A stretch of 64,000 bases of DNA from Nonomuraea antri. Lineage in GTDB: Bacteria; Actinomycetota; Actinomycetes; Streptosporangiales; Streptosporangiaceae. Location of the stretch: the NCBI RefSeq assembly GCF_013283785.1, contig NZ_JABCPZ010000021.1, positions 1 to 64,000 of the forward strand. The letters are read 5' to 3'. The notes beneath the pieces are model-generated. The model searched no databases and was not told where the DNA came from. It saw nothing but the letters and a program-made list of their open reading frames with translations. How positions within the stretch are numbered: position 1 is the stretch's first letter; every line of letters starts with the position of its first letter. Shown one piece after another: positions 1-10,900 of the stretch. Made by a program: the position numbers and the translations under genes.

Positions 1-63
1 GGACAACGCCCCGCCCGGACAACGCCCCGCCCGGACGACTCCCCTGGCCGGACGACCCTTGCC
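1..63. repeat. Short GC-rich tandem repeat at the window edge
   Basis: Two identical copies of a 16-base unit, GGACAACGCCCCGCCC, lie at 1-16 and 17-32. Two degraded copies that keep the GGACGAC start follow to about 63. Up to 133 there is no gene, only GC-rich sequence after the stop of the amidase gene on the minus strand. It is probably intergenic and could contribute to transcription termination. The array may continue to the left of the window. Confidence 0.6.
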
Positions 64-133
64 ATCGGTCGGCGGCGCCATCCGGAGTCAGGTGAGTGGC
101 ACCGTCCGAGTCGGGCCGGTGGCGCCGTAGTGG

Positions 134-1990
134 TCAGGTCTGTGGCGCCGTCCAGGCCAGGCGCCACGTCACCGGGCCCACGATCCCGTCGTCGTCGACG
201 CCCTGCTGCCGCTGGAAGCGCCGGCACACGTCCTTGGAGTCGCTGCCGTAGGCGCCGTCCACGTCGATCTCCCAGCCGCGTTTGCTCATCTGGCGCTGCC
301 ACGTCCGCACGTCCTCGCCGCGCATCACCGGCGGGTACTTCAGCAGCCTGCCGGGGAACGGCGGCACCGTCGGCTGGCCGTCACCGCCGCCGGGCCGCGG
401 CGCGCCCCGCTTGACCCACGCGTACAGCGGCTCGCCAGGGCAGTCGGTGCTGTAGCCGTCGCGGTGCCCCTTGATCTCCTTGCCCGCGCGCCCGCGCTCG
501 CGCAGGTGCGCGACGGCGTCCAGGATGCCGTGCAGCAGCCCGTCGGGCGGCTGCACCAGCCCGGCGTTGCCCACCAGCCCGAGCACCGCGTAGTGCCCGG
601 CGTTCAGCCCAGGCCCGTTGGCGGCCGGCAGATGATGCAACCCGCGCCCCTCGAACACCTTCCGATGCGGACAGGCGATGTAGGTGTTGCCGGTGAAGTA
701 CACGGTGCCGTCACGGCGGGCCAGCCAGCTCTGGTTCTCGGTCCTGGGGCACCAGATCTCGCCGTGATACGTCTCTCGGCGGATCTCGAAGCCCGCTTTC
801 CGCTGCGCGGCTTCCCGGGGTCCCACGTATTGTTGCCGCCGGATGTTCACCAGCCACATCTCGCTCTTGCAGGTGTTCGTCGGCGGCTTCCGGCGCAGGG
901 ACGCCGATCCGCCCGTCAGCAGCACGGCGAACATGAACGCCTCGGCAGCCGCGCGATCCTTCTGGGCCAGCTTGTCCTTGCCCGCGTTGTCGGCCGCCAG
1001 AGACGTCTCGATGAACAGCGAGAGCTGCGCTCGCGTCAGCGACAGCAAGAACTCGTGGCTGGGCACCCGCGCCGGCGCCACCTCGAGGAGCCGCCGGCCG
1101 GCGTCCGCCGACAGGTGGAACTCGATGAGATGCCTGTTCGTGGTCTCCCTCCATCGAGGGATGCCGTCCGTCGCCCTGCCCAGTCGCGGAAACCCGGCCA
1201 CGGGAGGCCCGAAGACCGACATCAAGGCCGCGCGGATCCGGGCCGCGTACATGTGATTCTTCATGGATTGATACAGGGCGACATTGGTCGTACGGTCCCC
1301 GTTCCGCAGCGACATGACGTGGCCCTCCGTCCAGAACCAGGCCACGAGTTCGACGAAGGCGTCGGACCACTTGGCCTCGGTCGGCAGGTCCAAGCGGGGA
1401 GCCGCGATGGGGATGCGGTCCCAGTACCCCAGCGTCTCCGTGGTCGCCCACAGACGCTCGAACTCGGTGACGGAACGCGGAGACCTGCCCGTGGGCAGCC
1501 AGTGCCCCTTGGGACCCTTCTGCCGCGTGGTTCCCGTTCTGCGGCGTCGGCGCTCGACCGGCCATCGATGCTGCGGGGTGGTGAGCGACGAGTGAGAGGT
1601 GCCCTCCATCCGCACCATTTCCCTGGGCATCGCAGGGAAGACGCAGACCTCGAGCACGGGCTGCCACTCCGACATGCCCAGGTCGTGGTTGAGGGTGAGG
1701 GCCATGTCTCCTTCGCGCAGGTCGCGATACGACTTCCAGCCCTGCTGCGTGAGGATCTCGGTTTCCTCGTCCACGCAATAGCCGATGTCCATCCAGCCGT
1801 TGCCGTCCATGTGGTGGCGTTGGATGGACTGGACCAGCGCGACGCAGCCGGCGTGGTCGGTGACGATGCCCGGGTCGACTCTGCCGCCCGTGTAGTGGAC
1901 CTTCACTCCCTTCGTGGAGTCGAGCTGCGTGTAGTCGCCGCGGGGCGCTCGGGCCCGCCAGTCGCGACGTAACACCAGGTCAATGGCCAC
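134..1990 (-). CDS. PGRP/Amidase_2-type peptidoglycan amidase interrupted by an intein, with C-terminal peptidoglycan-binding domain
   Basis: The product is a 618-residue precursor of an N-acetylmuramoyl-L-alanine amidase, which cuts the lactyl-Ala bond of peptidoglycan. The extein is residues 1-71 joined to 436-618. It carries the amidase zinc-site pattern: HYTGG at 32-36, GHR at 508-510 and TDCPG at 515-519. A PG_binding_1 domain covers about 553-612. Residues 72-435 are an intein inserted straight after the Tyr of the conserved WMDIGY motif. The Tyr at this place in T7-type amidases lines the active site, so the protein should be inactive before splicing. No signal peptide is visible. The start is GTG with GGAG about 9 bases upstream. 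The host could be a cell-wall enzyme or a domesticated endolysin. Confidence 0.88.
   Translation of the reverse strand: MAIDLVLRRDWRARAPRGDYTQLDSTKGVKVHYTGGRVDPGIVTDHAGCVALVQSIQRHHMDGNGWMDIGYCVDEETEILTQQGWKSYRDLREGDMALTLNHDLGMSEWQPVLEVCVFPAMPREMVRMEGTSHSSLTTPQHRWPVERRRRRTGTTRQKGPKGHWLPTGRSPRSVTEFERLWATTETLGYWDRIPIAAPRLDLPTEAKWSDAFVELVAWFWTEGHVMSLRNGDRTTNVALYQSMKNHMYAARIRAALMSVFGPPVAGFPRLGRATDGIPRWRETTNRHLIEFHLSADAGRRLLEVAPARVPSHEFLLSLTRAQLSLFIETSLAADNAGKDKLAQKDRAAAEAFMFAVLLTGGSASLRRKPPTNTCKSEMWLVNIRRQQYVGPREAAQRKAGFEIRRETYHGEIWCPRTENQSWLARRDGTVYFTGNTYIACPHRKVFEGRGLHHLPAANGPGLNAGHYAVLGLVGNAGLVQPPDGLLHGILDAVAHLRERGRAGKEIKGHRDGYSTDCPGEPLYAWVKRGAPRPGGGDGQPTVPPFPGRLLKYPPVMRGEDVRTWQRQMSKRGWEIDVDGAYGSDSKDVCRRFQRQQGVDDDGIVGPVTWRLAWTAPQT
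686..1777 (-). mobile_element. Intein with LAGLIDADG-type homing endonuclease domain inside the amidase
   Basis: The element encodes 364 residues, Cys72 to Asn435 of the precursor, and is followed by Thr436 as the +1 nucleophile. Splicing blocks are easy to read: CVDEETEILT (block A), SLTTPQHRW with Thr138 and His141 (block B), EIWCPRTENQSWLARR (block F) and VYFTGN at the C-terminal end (block G). The residue before Asn is Gly rather than the usual His. The centre, about 205-385, has two LAGLIDADG-like helices, ELVAWFWTEG and LFIETSLAADNAG, each with an acidic residue, so the endonuclease may be active. The blocks resemble inteins of actinobacterial phage proteins, which suggests phage-borne arrival (inference). 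Confidence 0.9.
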
Positions 1991-2081
1991 GGTGTGCTCC
2001 GGAGGTCGATGAGGGGTCGGACACGACGACCGAGCGTAACGCGGGATGTGCGGACAGGTCCTGGAGATGCGATTTTTCGGG

Positions 2082-3125
<1,044 letters not shown>

Positions 3126-3149
3126 GTGTCCCATTGTTCCGGGTCAGGG

Positions 3150-5015
3150 TCAGCGCTCGGCCAGGACGATCACCGAGTCGGTCTGGCCCAGCGTGACCGT
3201 CCCCGACTTGGACGGGTTCAGCACGATCCCGTAGTGCGGCGGCACGTTCCTGGCCGACGCGTCGCGGTAGCCGATGGCCGTCTCGCCGCGCCTGCGGGCC
3301 GCCTCGATGATGGTGGAGAACGTGACAGGCGTGCCCGTCCTGACGTAGTTGGCGGCCGGCCGCGGGTAGATCTCCGAGCCGTGCGAGTCGAACAGGTAGC
3401 CGAAGACGTCCGCCAGGTGGCGGTTCTCGGCGAGCTGGGCCAGCAGCAGGCCGATGACGGTGTCGCTGATGACGATGTCGTCGGCCTCGGTCACCTCGGC
3501 CAGCGCGCGGTTGTTCTCGTCGTGCATCTCGCTGACGATCGAGTACTGCTCGCCGAGCACGCTCTGCATGTCGCGCAGCTGCAGCAGCGTCATGAGCGTC
3601 CTGGTGTCGGCGTGGTGCACGTTGAACCGGTCGTCGGACAGGACGATCACGTGCTGGAACAGCCCGACGCCCAGCGACTCCAGCGCGAACCTGTCGGTGG
3701 TGTCGCACTCCTTGACGTTCACCGTGAGGTTCCGCAGCCCGGTCAGGTTCGTGCCGGCCTTGGGGTGGTCGGCGGCGACCTCCAGCACCGAGCCGGGCGC
3801 GACGTAGCCGTCGAGGTAGCGGATGATCTGCTCGGCCCGGCCGTTCCAGTTGAGCAGCAGGGTGCGCTCGGGCTGGAGCTTGGCGCGGGCCGCGGCGACG
3901 ACGGCGGACTCGTCCACGGCGGGCTTGCCGCCGGCCAGGCGGATGTGGGAGTCGTCGTGCGCGATGACGATGACCTGGTCGTCGGCGCCGACGACGGTGT
4001 CCATGGCCGGGTTGAGCACGATGCCGGCCGGCCGGCGCAGGCCGATGACGGCGGCGGTCTGGTAGGCGTGCAGCACCTCGCCGTACGTGCGGCCGGTCAG
4101 CGCGGCGTCGGAACGCAGGTAGATCTCGCCGTCGTCGAAGTTGAGCAGGTCCATGCAGACCACGGACATGCCTGACTGGCGCGAGGACTGCACGATCAGC
4201 CGGGAGGCGGTGTCGTCGGAGTCCACCAGGTGCACGTCGGGCCCGCCGGCCAGGCGCGCGGCGGCGATGTTCCTGCTGGAGGCGAGCGCGGCCACGACCG
4301 GCGGGTGCGCGCCCTCGCGCTTGGCGAGCGCCAGCAGGATCTTGATGACGTGCGCGTCGGGGTCCTCGCCCTCCGGCGAGAGGACCACGATGGACCTGGC
4401 CGTCTCCAGGTTGAGCAGCGCCAGGTCGTGCGGCTCGGTGGGCCGCCCGGTGCGGCAGACCAGGCGGGTCTTGCCGAGGTCGCCCACGTGCTCGCGGATC
4501 TCCTCCTCCATGGCCAGCTTGTCACGTTCCGCCATGACGGCGATGACCGACCTGGGACGGCTGGCCTGCGCCTTGACCAGTTCGGCGACGATCGTGAACA
4601 CCTGGTCCGACCAGCCGAGCACCACCGTGTGACCGGACTCGACAATCCTGGACCGGCCCCGGCGCAGCAGGTCGACCTGCTGCTTCAGCCCGTTGGAGAT
4701 CAGTCCGACGAGCATGCTGACGATGAAGAGCCCGCCGAGCGACCCGGCGAACATCACGATCATGTAGCCCAGCGATCCCTTGTCGCTGGCGAGCTTGCTC
4801 GGGGTGAGCGCGTGCATGAGTGAGATCCACAGCACCTCGCCCGGCGCCGAGGCGCCTTCCGGCTCATTGGGCGCGAACAGCAGCGTCATCGCGGCGATCA
4901 CCACGATGAGCGCCACCGACACTACGGCCAGCCAGCCGATCAGCGACGCCGTCCCTTTCGACATGGTGTTGTCGAACCAATAACGAGCACGCTCCCGCAA
5001 CGTGACTCTCGACAC
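3150..5015 (-). CDS. CASTOR/POLLUX-type ion channel protein with RCK-like NAD-binding domains
   Basis: A membrane protein of 621 residues. TM1 is at about 27-47, a pore-loop-like segment with HALTPSKL at about 61-81, and TM2 at about 82-106. A large cytoplasmic part follows that starts with the Rossmann-like strand GHTVVLGWSDQ. Family relatives are CASTOR/POLLUX and SIP1-type channels, whose RCK domains gate cation flow. The GTG start is fixed by GGAGG 7 bases upstream; a longer reading would start at 5057. Transport substrate and direction cannot be read from the sequence. mtnA follows 24 bases downstream, and the kinase gene at 5107 diverges from it. Confidence 0.85.
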   Translation of the reverse strand: MSRVTLRERARYWFDNTMSKGTASLIGWLAVVSVALIVVIAAMTLLFAPNEPEGASAPGEVLWISLMHALTPSKLASDKGSLGYMIVMFAGSLGGLFIVSMLVGLISNGLKQQVDLLRRGRSRIVESGHTVVLGWSDQVFTIVAELVKAQASRPRSVIAVMAERDKLAMEEEIREHVGDLGKTRLVCRTGRPTEPHDLALLNLETARSIVVLSPEGEDPDAHVIKILLALAKREGAHPPVVAALASSRNIAAARLAGGPDVHLVDSDDTASRLIVQSSRQSGMSVVCMDLLNFDDGEIYLRSDAALTGRTYGEVLHAYQTAAVIGLRRPAGIVLNPAMDTVVGADDQVIVIAHDDSHIRLAGGKPAVDESAVVAAARAKLQPERTLLLNWNGRAEQIIRYLDGYVAPGSVLEVAADHPKAGTNLTGLRNLTVNVKECDTTDRFALESLGVGLFQHVIVLSDDRFNVHHADTRTLMTLLQLRDMQSVLGEQYSIVSEMHDENNRALAEVTEADDIVISDTVIGLLLAQLAENRHLADVFGYLFDSHGSEIYPRPAANYVRTGTPVTFSTIIEAARRRGETAIGYRDASARNVPPHYGIVLNPSKSGTVTLGQTDSVIVLAER

Positions 5016-5106
5016 CCCGATACCTCCGCGTAAGGAGTGATTTAACCAACAGCACAAGGTACAGGTGGATCATCCGAAATGCAGGAAGACCGGTAACGTA
5101 TCGGCC

Positions 5107-6693
5107 ATGGTGACCCCCCTGACACCGGACGACCCGGTCGCGCTGGGCGGCTACCGCCTGGCCGGCCGTCTGGGCGAGGGCGGTCAGGGCGTGGTCTACC
5201 TGGCGCATGCCGAGTCCGGCGAGCCGGTGGCGGTCAAGCTGCTGAGCACCGGCGACAAGGAGACCAGGGCGCGGCTGGCCCGCGAGCTGGAGGCGCTGGA
5301 GGGCATCGCCTCGTTCTGCACCGCCCGGGTGCTCGACGTGGCCACCGGCGGGCCGCGGCCGTACGTGGTGAGCGAGTTCGTCGACGGCCCCTCGCTGGCC
5401 GACCGGGTGGGCGAGCGCGGCCCGCTGCGGGGCGGCGACCTGGAGCGGCTGGCGGTCGGCACGGCCACCGCGCTGGCGGCCATCCACGCCGCCGGGATCG
5501 TGCACCGCGACTTCAAGCCGGCCAACGTGCTGCTCGGACCGGACGGCCCGCGCGTGGTCGACTTCGGCATCGCGCGGGCCGAGGGCGCGGCCACGCTGAC
5601 GTCTGGCCTGATCGGCACGCCCGCCTATCTGGCGCCCGAGCAGATCAACGGCTCGCCCGCGACCGCCGCGTCCGACGTGTTCGCGTGGGCCGCCACCATC
5701 CTGTACGCGGCCACGGGGACGAGCCCGTTCGGCGCCGACACCGTGCCTGCCGTGCTGCAGCGGGTGCTGTACGCCGAGCCGGACCTGGGGGTGCTGCCCG
5801 GGCGGCTGCGGGGGCTGATCGGGGCGGCGCTGTCGAAGGACCCGGCGCGGCGGCCCGCGGCACGCGACCTCATGGTCGCCCTGGTCAACCCGAACCACCC
5901 GGTCCCACCGCCGCCGCCACCGCCTCCCGCCCGGGGACCGATGCCGGGACCAGGGCAGCCACACGTTCCGTCCGGGCCGCGGTACGGGCCGGGTTCCCAG
6001 CGCGTCCCGGCCGACGGCGGCCCGCCCACCGGGCCCGGCGGCGTCGCGCGGACCGCCGAGGGCGGGCGGCGCGGCTCGCGTGCCCTGCTGGCCGGGGTCG
6101 TGGCGGCGGCGCTGGCGATCGGCGTGGCGGGCGGCACGGTGTTGTGGCTGAACTCCAGGACCCCGCCGCCGAAGACCGGCGACACGGCCTCCACCGCGAC
6201 CACCGGCGAACCGTCAGACCAGACCTCCGGCCAGCCGTCCGATCCGGCTTCCCAGGCGCCCCACTCCGATCCCCTGGCCGACCTGCTCGGCGCGCTCTCC
6301 ACCGACTCCCTGTCCACGGCGACGATCTCCGCCGATCCGTCGCTCAAGATCCCGGCCGCCTTCGCGGGCACCTGGTCGGGCACCGCGGACGGCGTCGTCA
6401 TGCGCAAGCAGTTCAAGGATGACAAGGTCACGATCGTGCTCAAGGCCGGCCAGAACACGGGCACCTGGGAGTCGCCGGGCGAAGACCCGGGCTGCGCCAA
6501 GGGCGTCCTGAGGCTGACCGCGGTCACCGGCGAGCGGCTCACGTTCTCCCTGGGCGGCCTGAGCGGGCGGTGCGCCGCGATCGACATGGTGGGCGGCGTC
6601 CCTGTCACGCTGGACAGGAAGCCGGGCGACAAGCTCGCCTACGAGCTGACCCTGCTGGGCTCGTCCAAGGGCGAGCTGAGCAGGACCGGCTAG
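5107..6693 (+). CDS. Receptor-like Ser/Thr protein kinase
   Basis: A eukaryotic-type kinase of 528 residues. The kinase domain fills about 16-260: glycine loop GEGGQGVVYLA, VAVK with Lys44, HRDFKPAN with catalytic Asp135, DFG at 152-154 and APE at 176-178. A Pro/Gly-rich linker (about 265-320) leads to one membrane helix at about 326-348. The outer part (about 350-528) starts with a Ser/Thr-rich stretch and ends in a compact domain with two Cys that could form a disulfide. That domain matches no family I can name and lacks PASTA repeats, so the signal it senses is unknown. A longer frame starts at 5065, but the ATG at 5107 begins just before the kinase fold. Confidence 0.92.
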   Translation: MVTPLTPDDPVALGGYRLAGRLGEGGQGVVYLAHAESGEPVAVKLLSTGDKETRARLARELEALEGIASFCTARVLDVATGGPRPYVVSEFVDGPSLADRVGERGPLRGGDLERLAVGTATALAAIHAAGIVHRDFKPANVLLGPDGPRVVDFGIARAEGAATLTSGLIGTPAYLAPEQINGSPATAASDVFAWAATILYAATGTSPFGADTVPAVLQRVLYAEPDLGVLPGRLRGLIGAALSKDPARRPAARDLMVALVNPNHPVPPPPPPPPARGPMPGPGQPHVPSGPRYGPGSQRVPADGGPPTGPGGVARTAEGGRRGSRALLAGVVAAALAIGVAGGTVLWLNSRTPPPKTGDTASTATTGEPSDQTSGQPSDPASQAPHSDPLADLLGALSTDSLSTATISADPSLKIPAAFAGTWSGTADGVVMRKQFKDDKVTIVLKAGQNTGTWESPGEDPGCAKGVLRLTAVTGERLTFSLGGLSGRCAAIDMVGGVPVTLDRKPGDKLAYELTLLGSSKGELSRTG

Positions 6694-6762
6694 TTTCAGC
6701 CGTGCGCGATTTCGCCGGGAAATCCTTCGACATCCGCACCCCGGAAGTGGATCATTGACGGT

Positions 6763-7872
6763 ATGTCTGTGATCAGGGAGGTGCCGTTCCCGGGGCCGGA
6801 CGAGTCCGAGCTGCCGATGAACATCTGGGTCGACGACACCGACTCCGCCATCGACGTCATCGACGCGCTGGCGCTGTCGCCGTTCGCGACCGGTGTGCAG
6901 CCCTGGTCCCGGCTGGCGAACCTGGAACGGGTGCGGCCCGAGGCGACGCTGAGCCCGGCAGGCGCCCGCGTGGTGCGCACCGCGCAGGTCGAGGACGGTT
7001 CGGAGTCGCGGCTCATCTGCGGCGACGGCTGGACCCTGCGCGTCGTACGCCATCGCAACCGCTCCGCCACGGTCAGCGTCACGGCCGTGAGCGAGGAGCT
7101 GGCCCGCAGCGTGCTCAAGGAGAGCATCGACGGGGCCGAGGAGCCCGCACCCGACACCGACCACGTGGAGATGGGCTTCTGGTGGCGCGGCACGCACGGC
7201 GGCGTCCGCTCGGAGAAGCCGATCACGGCCCAGCCGTGGGAGGAGATCAGCAAGAACTACTCGGCGAAGGTCCGGCCCGCGCTCGACCGGCTCATGGCGG
7301 TCGACCCGGCCGAGGTGAACGGCCGGCTGATCCTGCTGCACGGGCAGCCGGGCACCGGCAAGACCACGCTGCTGCGGTCGCTGGCCAGGCAGTGGCGCGA
7401 GTGGTGCCAGGTCGACTGCGTGCTCGACCCCGAGCGGCTGTTCAACGAGCCCGGCTACCTGATGGAGGTGGCGGTCGGCTACGACAGCGACGAAGACCAG
7501 CAGCGCTGGCGGCTGCTGGTGCTCGAGGACTGCGACGAGCTGATCAGCGCGGGCGCCAAGGCGATGGCCGGGCAGGGCCTGTCGCGGCTGCTGAACCTCA
7601 CCGACGGCCTGCTCGGCCAGGGCCGCGACGTGCTGGTGGCGATCACCACGAACGAGGACCTGACCAGGCTCCACCCGGCGGTGATCCGTCCGGGGCGGTG
7701 CCTGGCGCAGGTGGAGGTCGGACCGCTGAGCAGGGACGAGGCGGCGCGCTGGCTGGGCAGCCCCGACGGGGTGGGCCCGGCGGGCGCGACGCTGGCCGAG
7801 CTGTACGCGCTGCGCGCCGGCCGCGACCTGCCCCAGGCCCCCGGCGACGACTCCACCGGCCTGTATCTCTGA
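6763..7872 (+). CDS. DUF5925-type AAA ATPase
   Basis: A cytoplasmic protein of 369 residues. The first 160 residues resemble the DUF5925 region found ahead of AAA domains in actinomycetes. The ATPase domain has Walker A GQPGTGKT at 194-201, Walker B LLVLEDCDE from 251, a sensor-1-like TTNED near 296, and RPGR near 309-312 in the arginine-finger region. The arrangement resembles single-ring AAA proteins such as FtsH or BCS1 in miniature. Its partner is unknown. The gene lies 69 bases after the kinase gene on the same strand and could be co-transcribed. Downstream, an inverted repeat separates it from the converging DUF6493 gene. Confidence 0.82.
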   Translation: MSVIREVPFPGPDESELPMNIWVDDTDSAIDVIDALALSPFATGVQPWSRLANLERVRPEATLSPAGARVVRTAQVEDGSESRLICGDGWTLRVVRHRNRSATVSVTAVSEELARSVLKESIDGAEEPAPDTDHVEMGFWWRGTHGGVRSEKPITAQPWEEISKNYSAKVRPALDRLMAVDPAEVNGRLILLHGQPGTGKTTLLRSLARQWREWCQVDCVLDPERLFNEPGYLMEVAVGYDSDEDQQRWRLLVLEDCDELISAGAKAMAGQGLSRLLNLTDGLLGQGRDVLVAITTNEDLTRLHPAVIRPGRCLAQVEVGPLSRDEAARWLGSPDGVGPAGATLAELYALRAGRDLPQAPGDDSTGLYL

Positions 7873-7922
7873 CCGGTCTTCGCCCGGCGGCCCGGAACCC
7901 AGGGGTGCGGAACCCGGCGACG

Positions 7923-7961
7923 CGGGACCCGCGGGCGCGGGTCCCGCGGGCGCGGGTCCCG
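7923..7961. terminator. Inverted repeat with a duplicated arm between converging genes
   Basis: CGGGACCCGCG at 7923-7933 pairs with CGCGGGTCCCG at 7936-7946, and a second copy of the right arm follows at 7951-7961. It sits between the converging DUF5925 ATPase and DUF6493 genes, so it probably stops transcription from both sides. There is no T-run, as is common in high-GC actinomycetes. Confidence 0.55.
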
Positions 7962-7966
7962 GGGCC

Positions 7967-10900
7967 TCACATCAGGCTGGTGTGCAGCCGGCGGGCCGCC
8001 CGCACGAAGTTGCTCGACGCCTTGCGCCCGGCGATCTCCGCCACGCACGGCACCGGCCGCGCGGCCCCGGCCCAGCGGGCGGCGCGCAGCGCGAAGTCCA
8101 GCGCCCGGGTGTGCCCGGGGATCGGCCGCTCCCCCGGCCCGGGCAGGTACGCCGCCAGCAGCCCGCACATGATCCGCCAGACCTCCAGGTGCGCCCCGTG
8201 CTCGGCCGCGCTCTCCAGGGACTCCAGCACCGGCCCGAGCTTGAACCAGGTCCTGCGCAGCAGCAGCGCCAGGTTGCGTCCCACCTCCTCGGCGGGCAGC
8301 TCGCCCCTGGCGGCCAGGTCGAGCAGCAGCCGCACCGCCTCGCCCGGCGGCTGCTCCCACGAGCGCCGCGTGGCCAGGAAGTAGGCCAGCATGAGCGCGT
8401 ACGCCTCGCCCGTGGGACCGTCGGCCGGCGCCAGCGCCGCACCGTACGACGGGTGGATGCCGGCGTGGTCCCACTGGTGGAGCAGGTACGGCAGGTAGTG
8501 CTGGGCGACGACCTCCCGGTCTGATGGCAGCACGGCGTGCCACCAGCCCATCGGCCCGTGCTCGTCATGCCGGTGGGCGGGCGCGCCGGACAGCAGGGCG
8601 TCGATCAGCTCCAGCCCGGTCGGCTCGACGCTGACGTGCGGCGTCAGCCGCGGGCTCTCGGCCACGCCCGGCTCCTGGTCGTGGACGTAGACGTGCGATT
8701 CGTCCGACCACTCGACCCGGGTGACCGGTTCCGGGCGGCCGCCGTTCAGCCAGGACGCCAGCGCGCGTCCGGCGGCGGAGGTCAGCGTGCCCGCGCGGGC
8801 GGCGGCCTCGGGCGGGATCGTGCGCGGCAGCCGGAGCAGGGCCTGCTGCAGGTCGGCGGGCATGGCCTCGACACCGGCCCGCTCGTAGCCCGCCAGCCTG
8901 GCGACCAGCTCGCCCGGGTCCACGTGCCCGGTGCCGCTGGTGGGCTCGGCCAGCAGGTACGGCGGCAGCGTGCCCGCCTTCAGCCCGGCGTAGACCTCCT
9001 GCCAGCGGCGCAGCAGGAACAGGTGCGGCGGCGCGGCCGACCGCCGCCTGGGCAGCCGGTCGGCCGGGGGTCGTTCCGGCTCGGGCGCCGGGTAGGGGAC
9101 GAAGGTCAGGGTGTGGTCGGCGTGGTGCTCGGCCGGGTTGACGTCCGTCAGGCCCTTCCGCAGCGTGCGGAGCCGGACCGGCCGGCTCACGCGCACCCCT
9201 GCCTCGGCGGGCGAGGCGGCCGGGATCTCAGCGCTCTCCCCCGGCGCCGCCCCCGTCGTCTCGTCCGGCGCGCGGGTGCCCGCGGCGGTCGCGGGCTCGG
9301 GTTCGCCGCCCGGCTGGACGATCTCCCGCCTGATCGCCTCCGCCCAGTGGCGCGGGTCGGTCCACGTGTCGAGCAGGTAGAGCCGTTCGGCGGTCGCGGC
9401 CTGGTACCTGTTCAGCGGAACGATCTCCGCCATCCTGGCCCTGAGCCCGTCGCGGTCGCCGGCGCAGGCCCGGACGACCGCCGCCAGCCAGCGTTCCGCC
9501 ACGTCCCAGCCGCCGTCGTCAGGGAGGCGGCCGACCAGGCGCGGCACCGGCGCCATCGGCTCCGCGCGGCGCGGCGCGGGCAGCGGCACGGGCGTGAAGT
9601 CGTCGGGCGCGGGACGTTCCTCCCGCGCCGCCTCCCCGCCGAACACCGCCGCCAGCGCGGCGCCCAGGTCGGGCGGCAGCAGGCCGATGGCCTCGCGTAC
9701 GGCCTGCGCGCCCACCGGCGTGAACCGCCTGGCGTGCTTGATGGCCAGCCGCACGGCCCGGCCCTGCACGTCGGGGGACTCGCCGGCGAAGGCGAAGCCG
9801 AGTGCCGGGGCCAGCTCGTCGAGGTCGTCGCCGGCCGCGCCGGCCGCCTGGTCGAGCCAGGACAGGCCGGCGCTGACCAGTTTGCGCTCCGGCCGGTACA
9901 GCAGTGCCTGGACGGCCTCCACCACCTCGGCGGGTTCCAGGCCGCCGTGCGCGCGCAGGTGTCTCAGCGCCAGGTCGGCGACCGGGCCTGGCGCGGCGGG
10001 CAGCAGCCGCAGGTAGTCGCGCTGGCGTGCGGCCACCTCGTCGGCGGTGGGTTCGAGCAGGTCGTGCAGGCGGGCGAAGAAGCGCAGCGTGGTGGCGGTG
10101 CCGCCGCGCAGGAACCGGCGGACGCAGCCGTCGAGCAGCAGGTCGCGGGCGATCCTGCCGTCGCGTTCCAGGGTGCGCAGCGCGGCCAGCCAGGGGCCGG
10201 ACGCGGGCGAGCCCGCCTGTTCCGCGCGCAGCTCGTGGCCGACGCCCTCGGCCTCGAACAGGCGGGTCAGCAGGTGGTCGAGCAGCGGGTCGGCGCGTAA
10301 CGAGGCGGCGGTCGGCGGCCGGCGGACCCAGGCCACCGTGAGCGGGTCGTGCCCGGGCGGGGTGGCGCCGCTGCGGCGCAGCATGGCCAGGGCGAGCGTG
10401 GGCAGCGGGTCGGGCCGCGCGGCCCGCTGCACGCGCAGCCGCAGTGCGGCCCTGACGGCGAAGTCGGCCTGCCACTCCGGCGACCGGCCGGCCAGGACGC
10501 GTTCCAGCACGTCGCCGTCGTCGACCGGCGGCCACCACGACCGCACCAGGTCGCGGCGGGTGAGCCAGGCGAGGACGGCCGCGGCCCCGCCGATGGTGGC
10601 GGCTCCGGCGACCCGCATCGGGGTGACCCAGTCGTCGGGGCCCGGCACCTTCCAGCCGGGATCCCACTTCACCGACCACAGCCACTTGTCGTCGGCGAAC
10701 AGGTGCCGGTCTCTGGCCCAGGCCGCCTCGCGTTCCCGGTCGAGCCTGAGCTCGGCCAGCCTGGCCTGTTCGGACGCCCACGCCCTGACCTCGGGGATCC
10801 GGGTGGGCAGGTCCCTGGCCACCGCGCGCCTGGCCGCGGGATCGAGCGCGGCCACCCGATCGGCCACGGCCGTCGCGTCACCCGCGCGCACGGCCTCCCG

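Noticed and set aside
1..63. Possible CRISPR array at the left edge
   Set aside because: The repeats are adjacent with no spacers.
8537..10300. 587-codon open frame on the plus strand
   Set aside because: It mirrors the DUF6493 gene and shows the Gly/Arg/Gln-rich composition of high-GC antisense frames.
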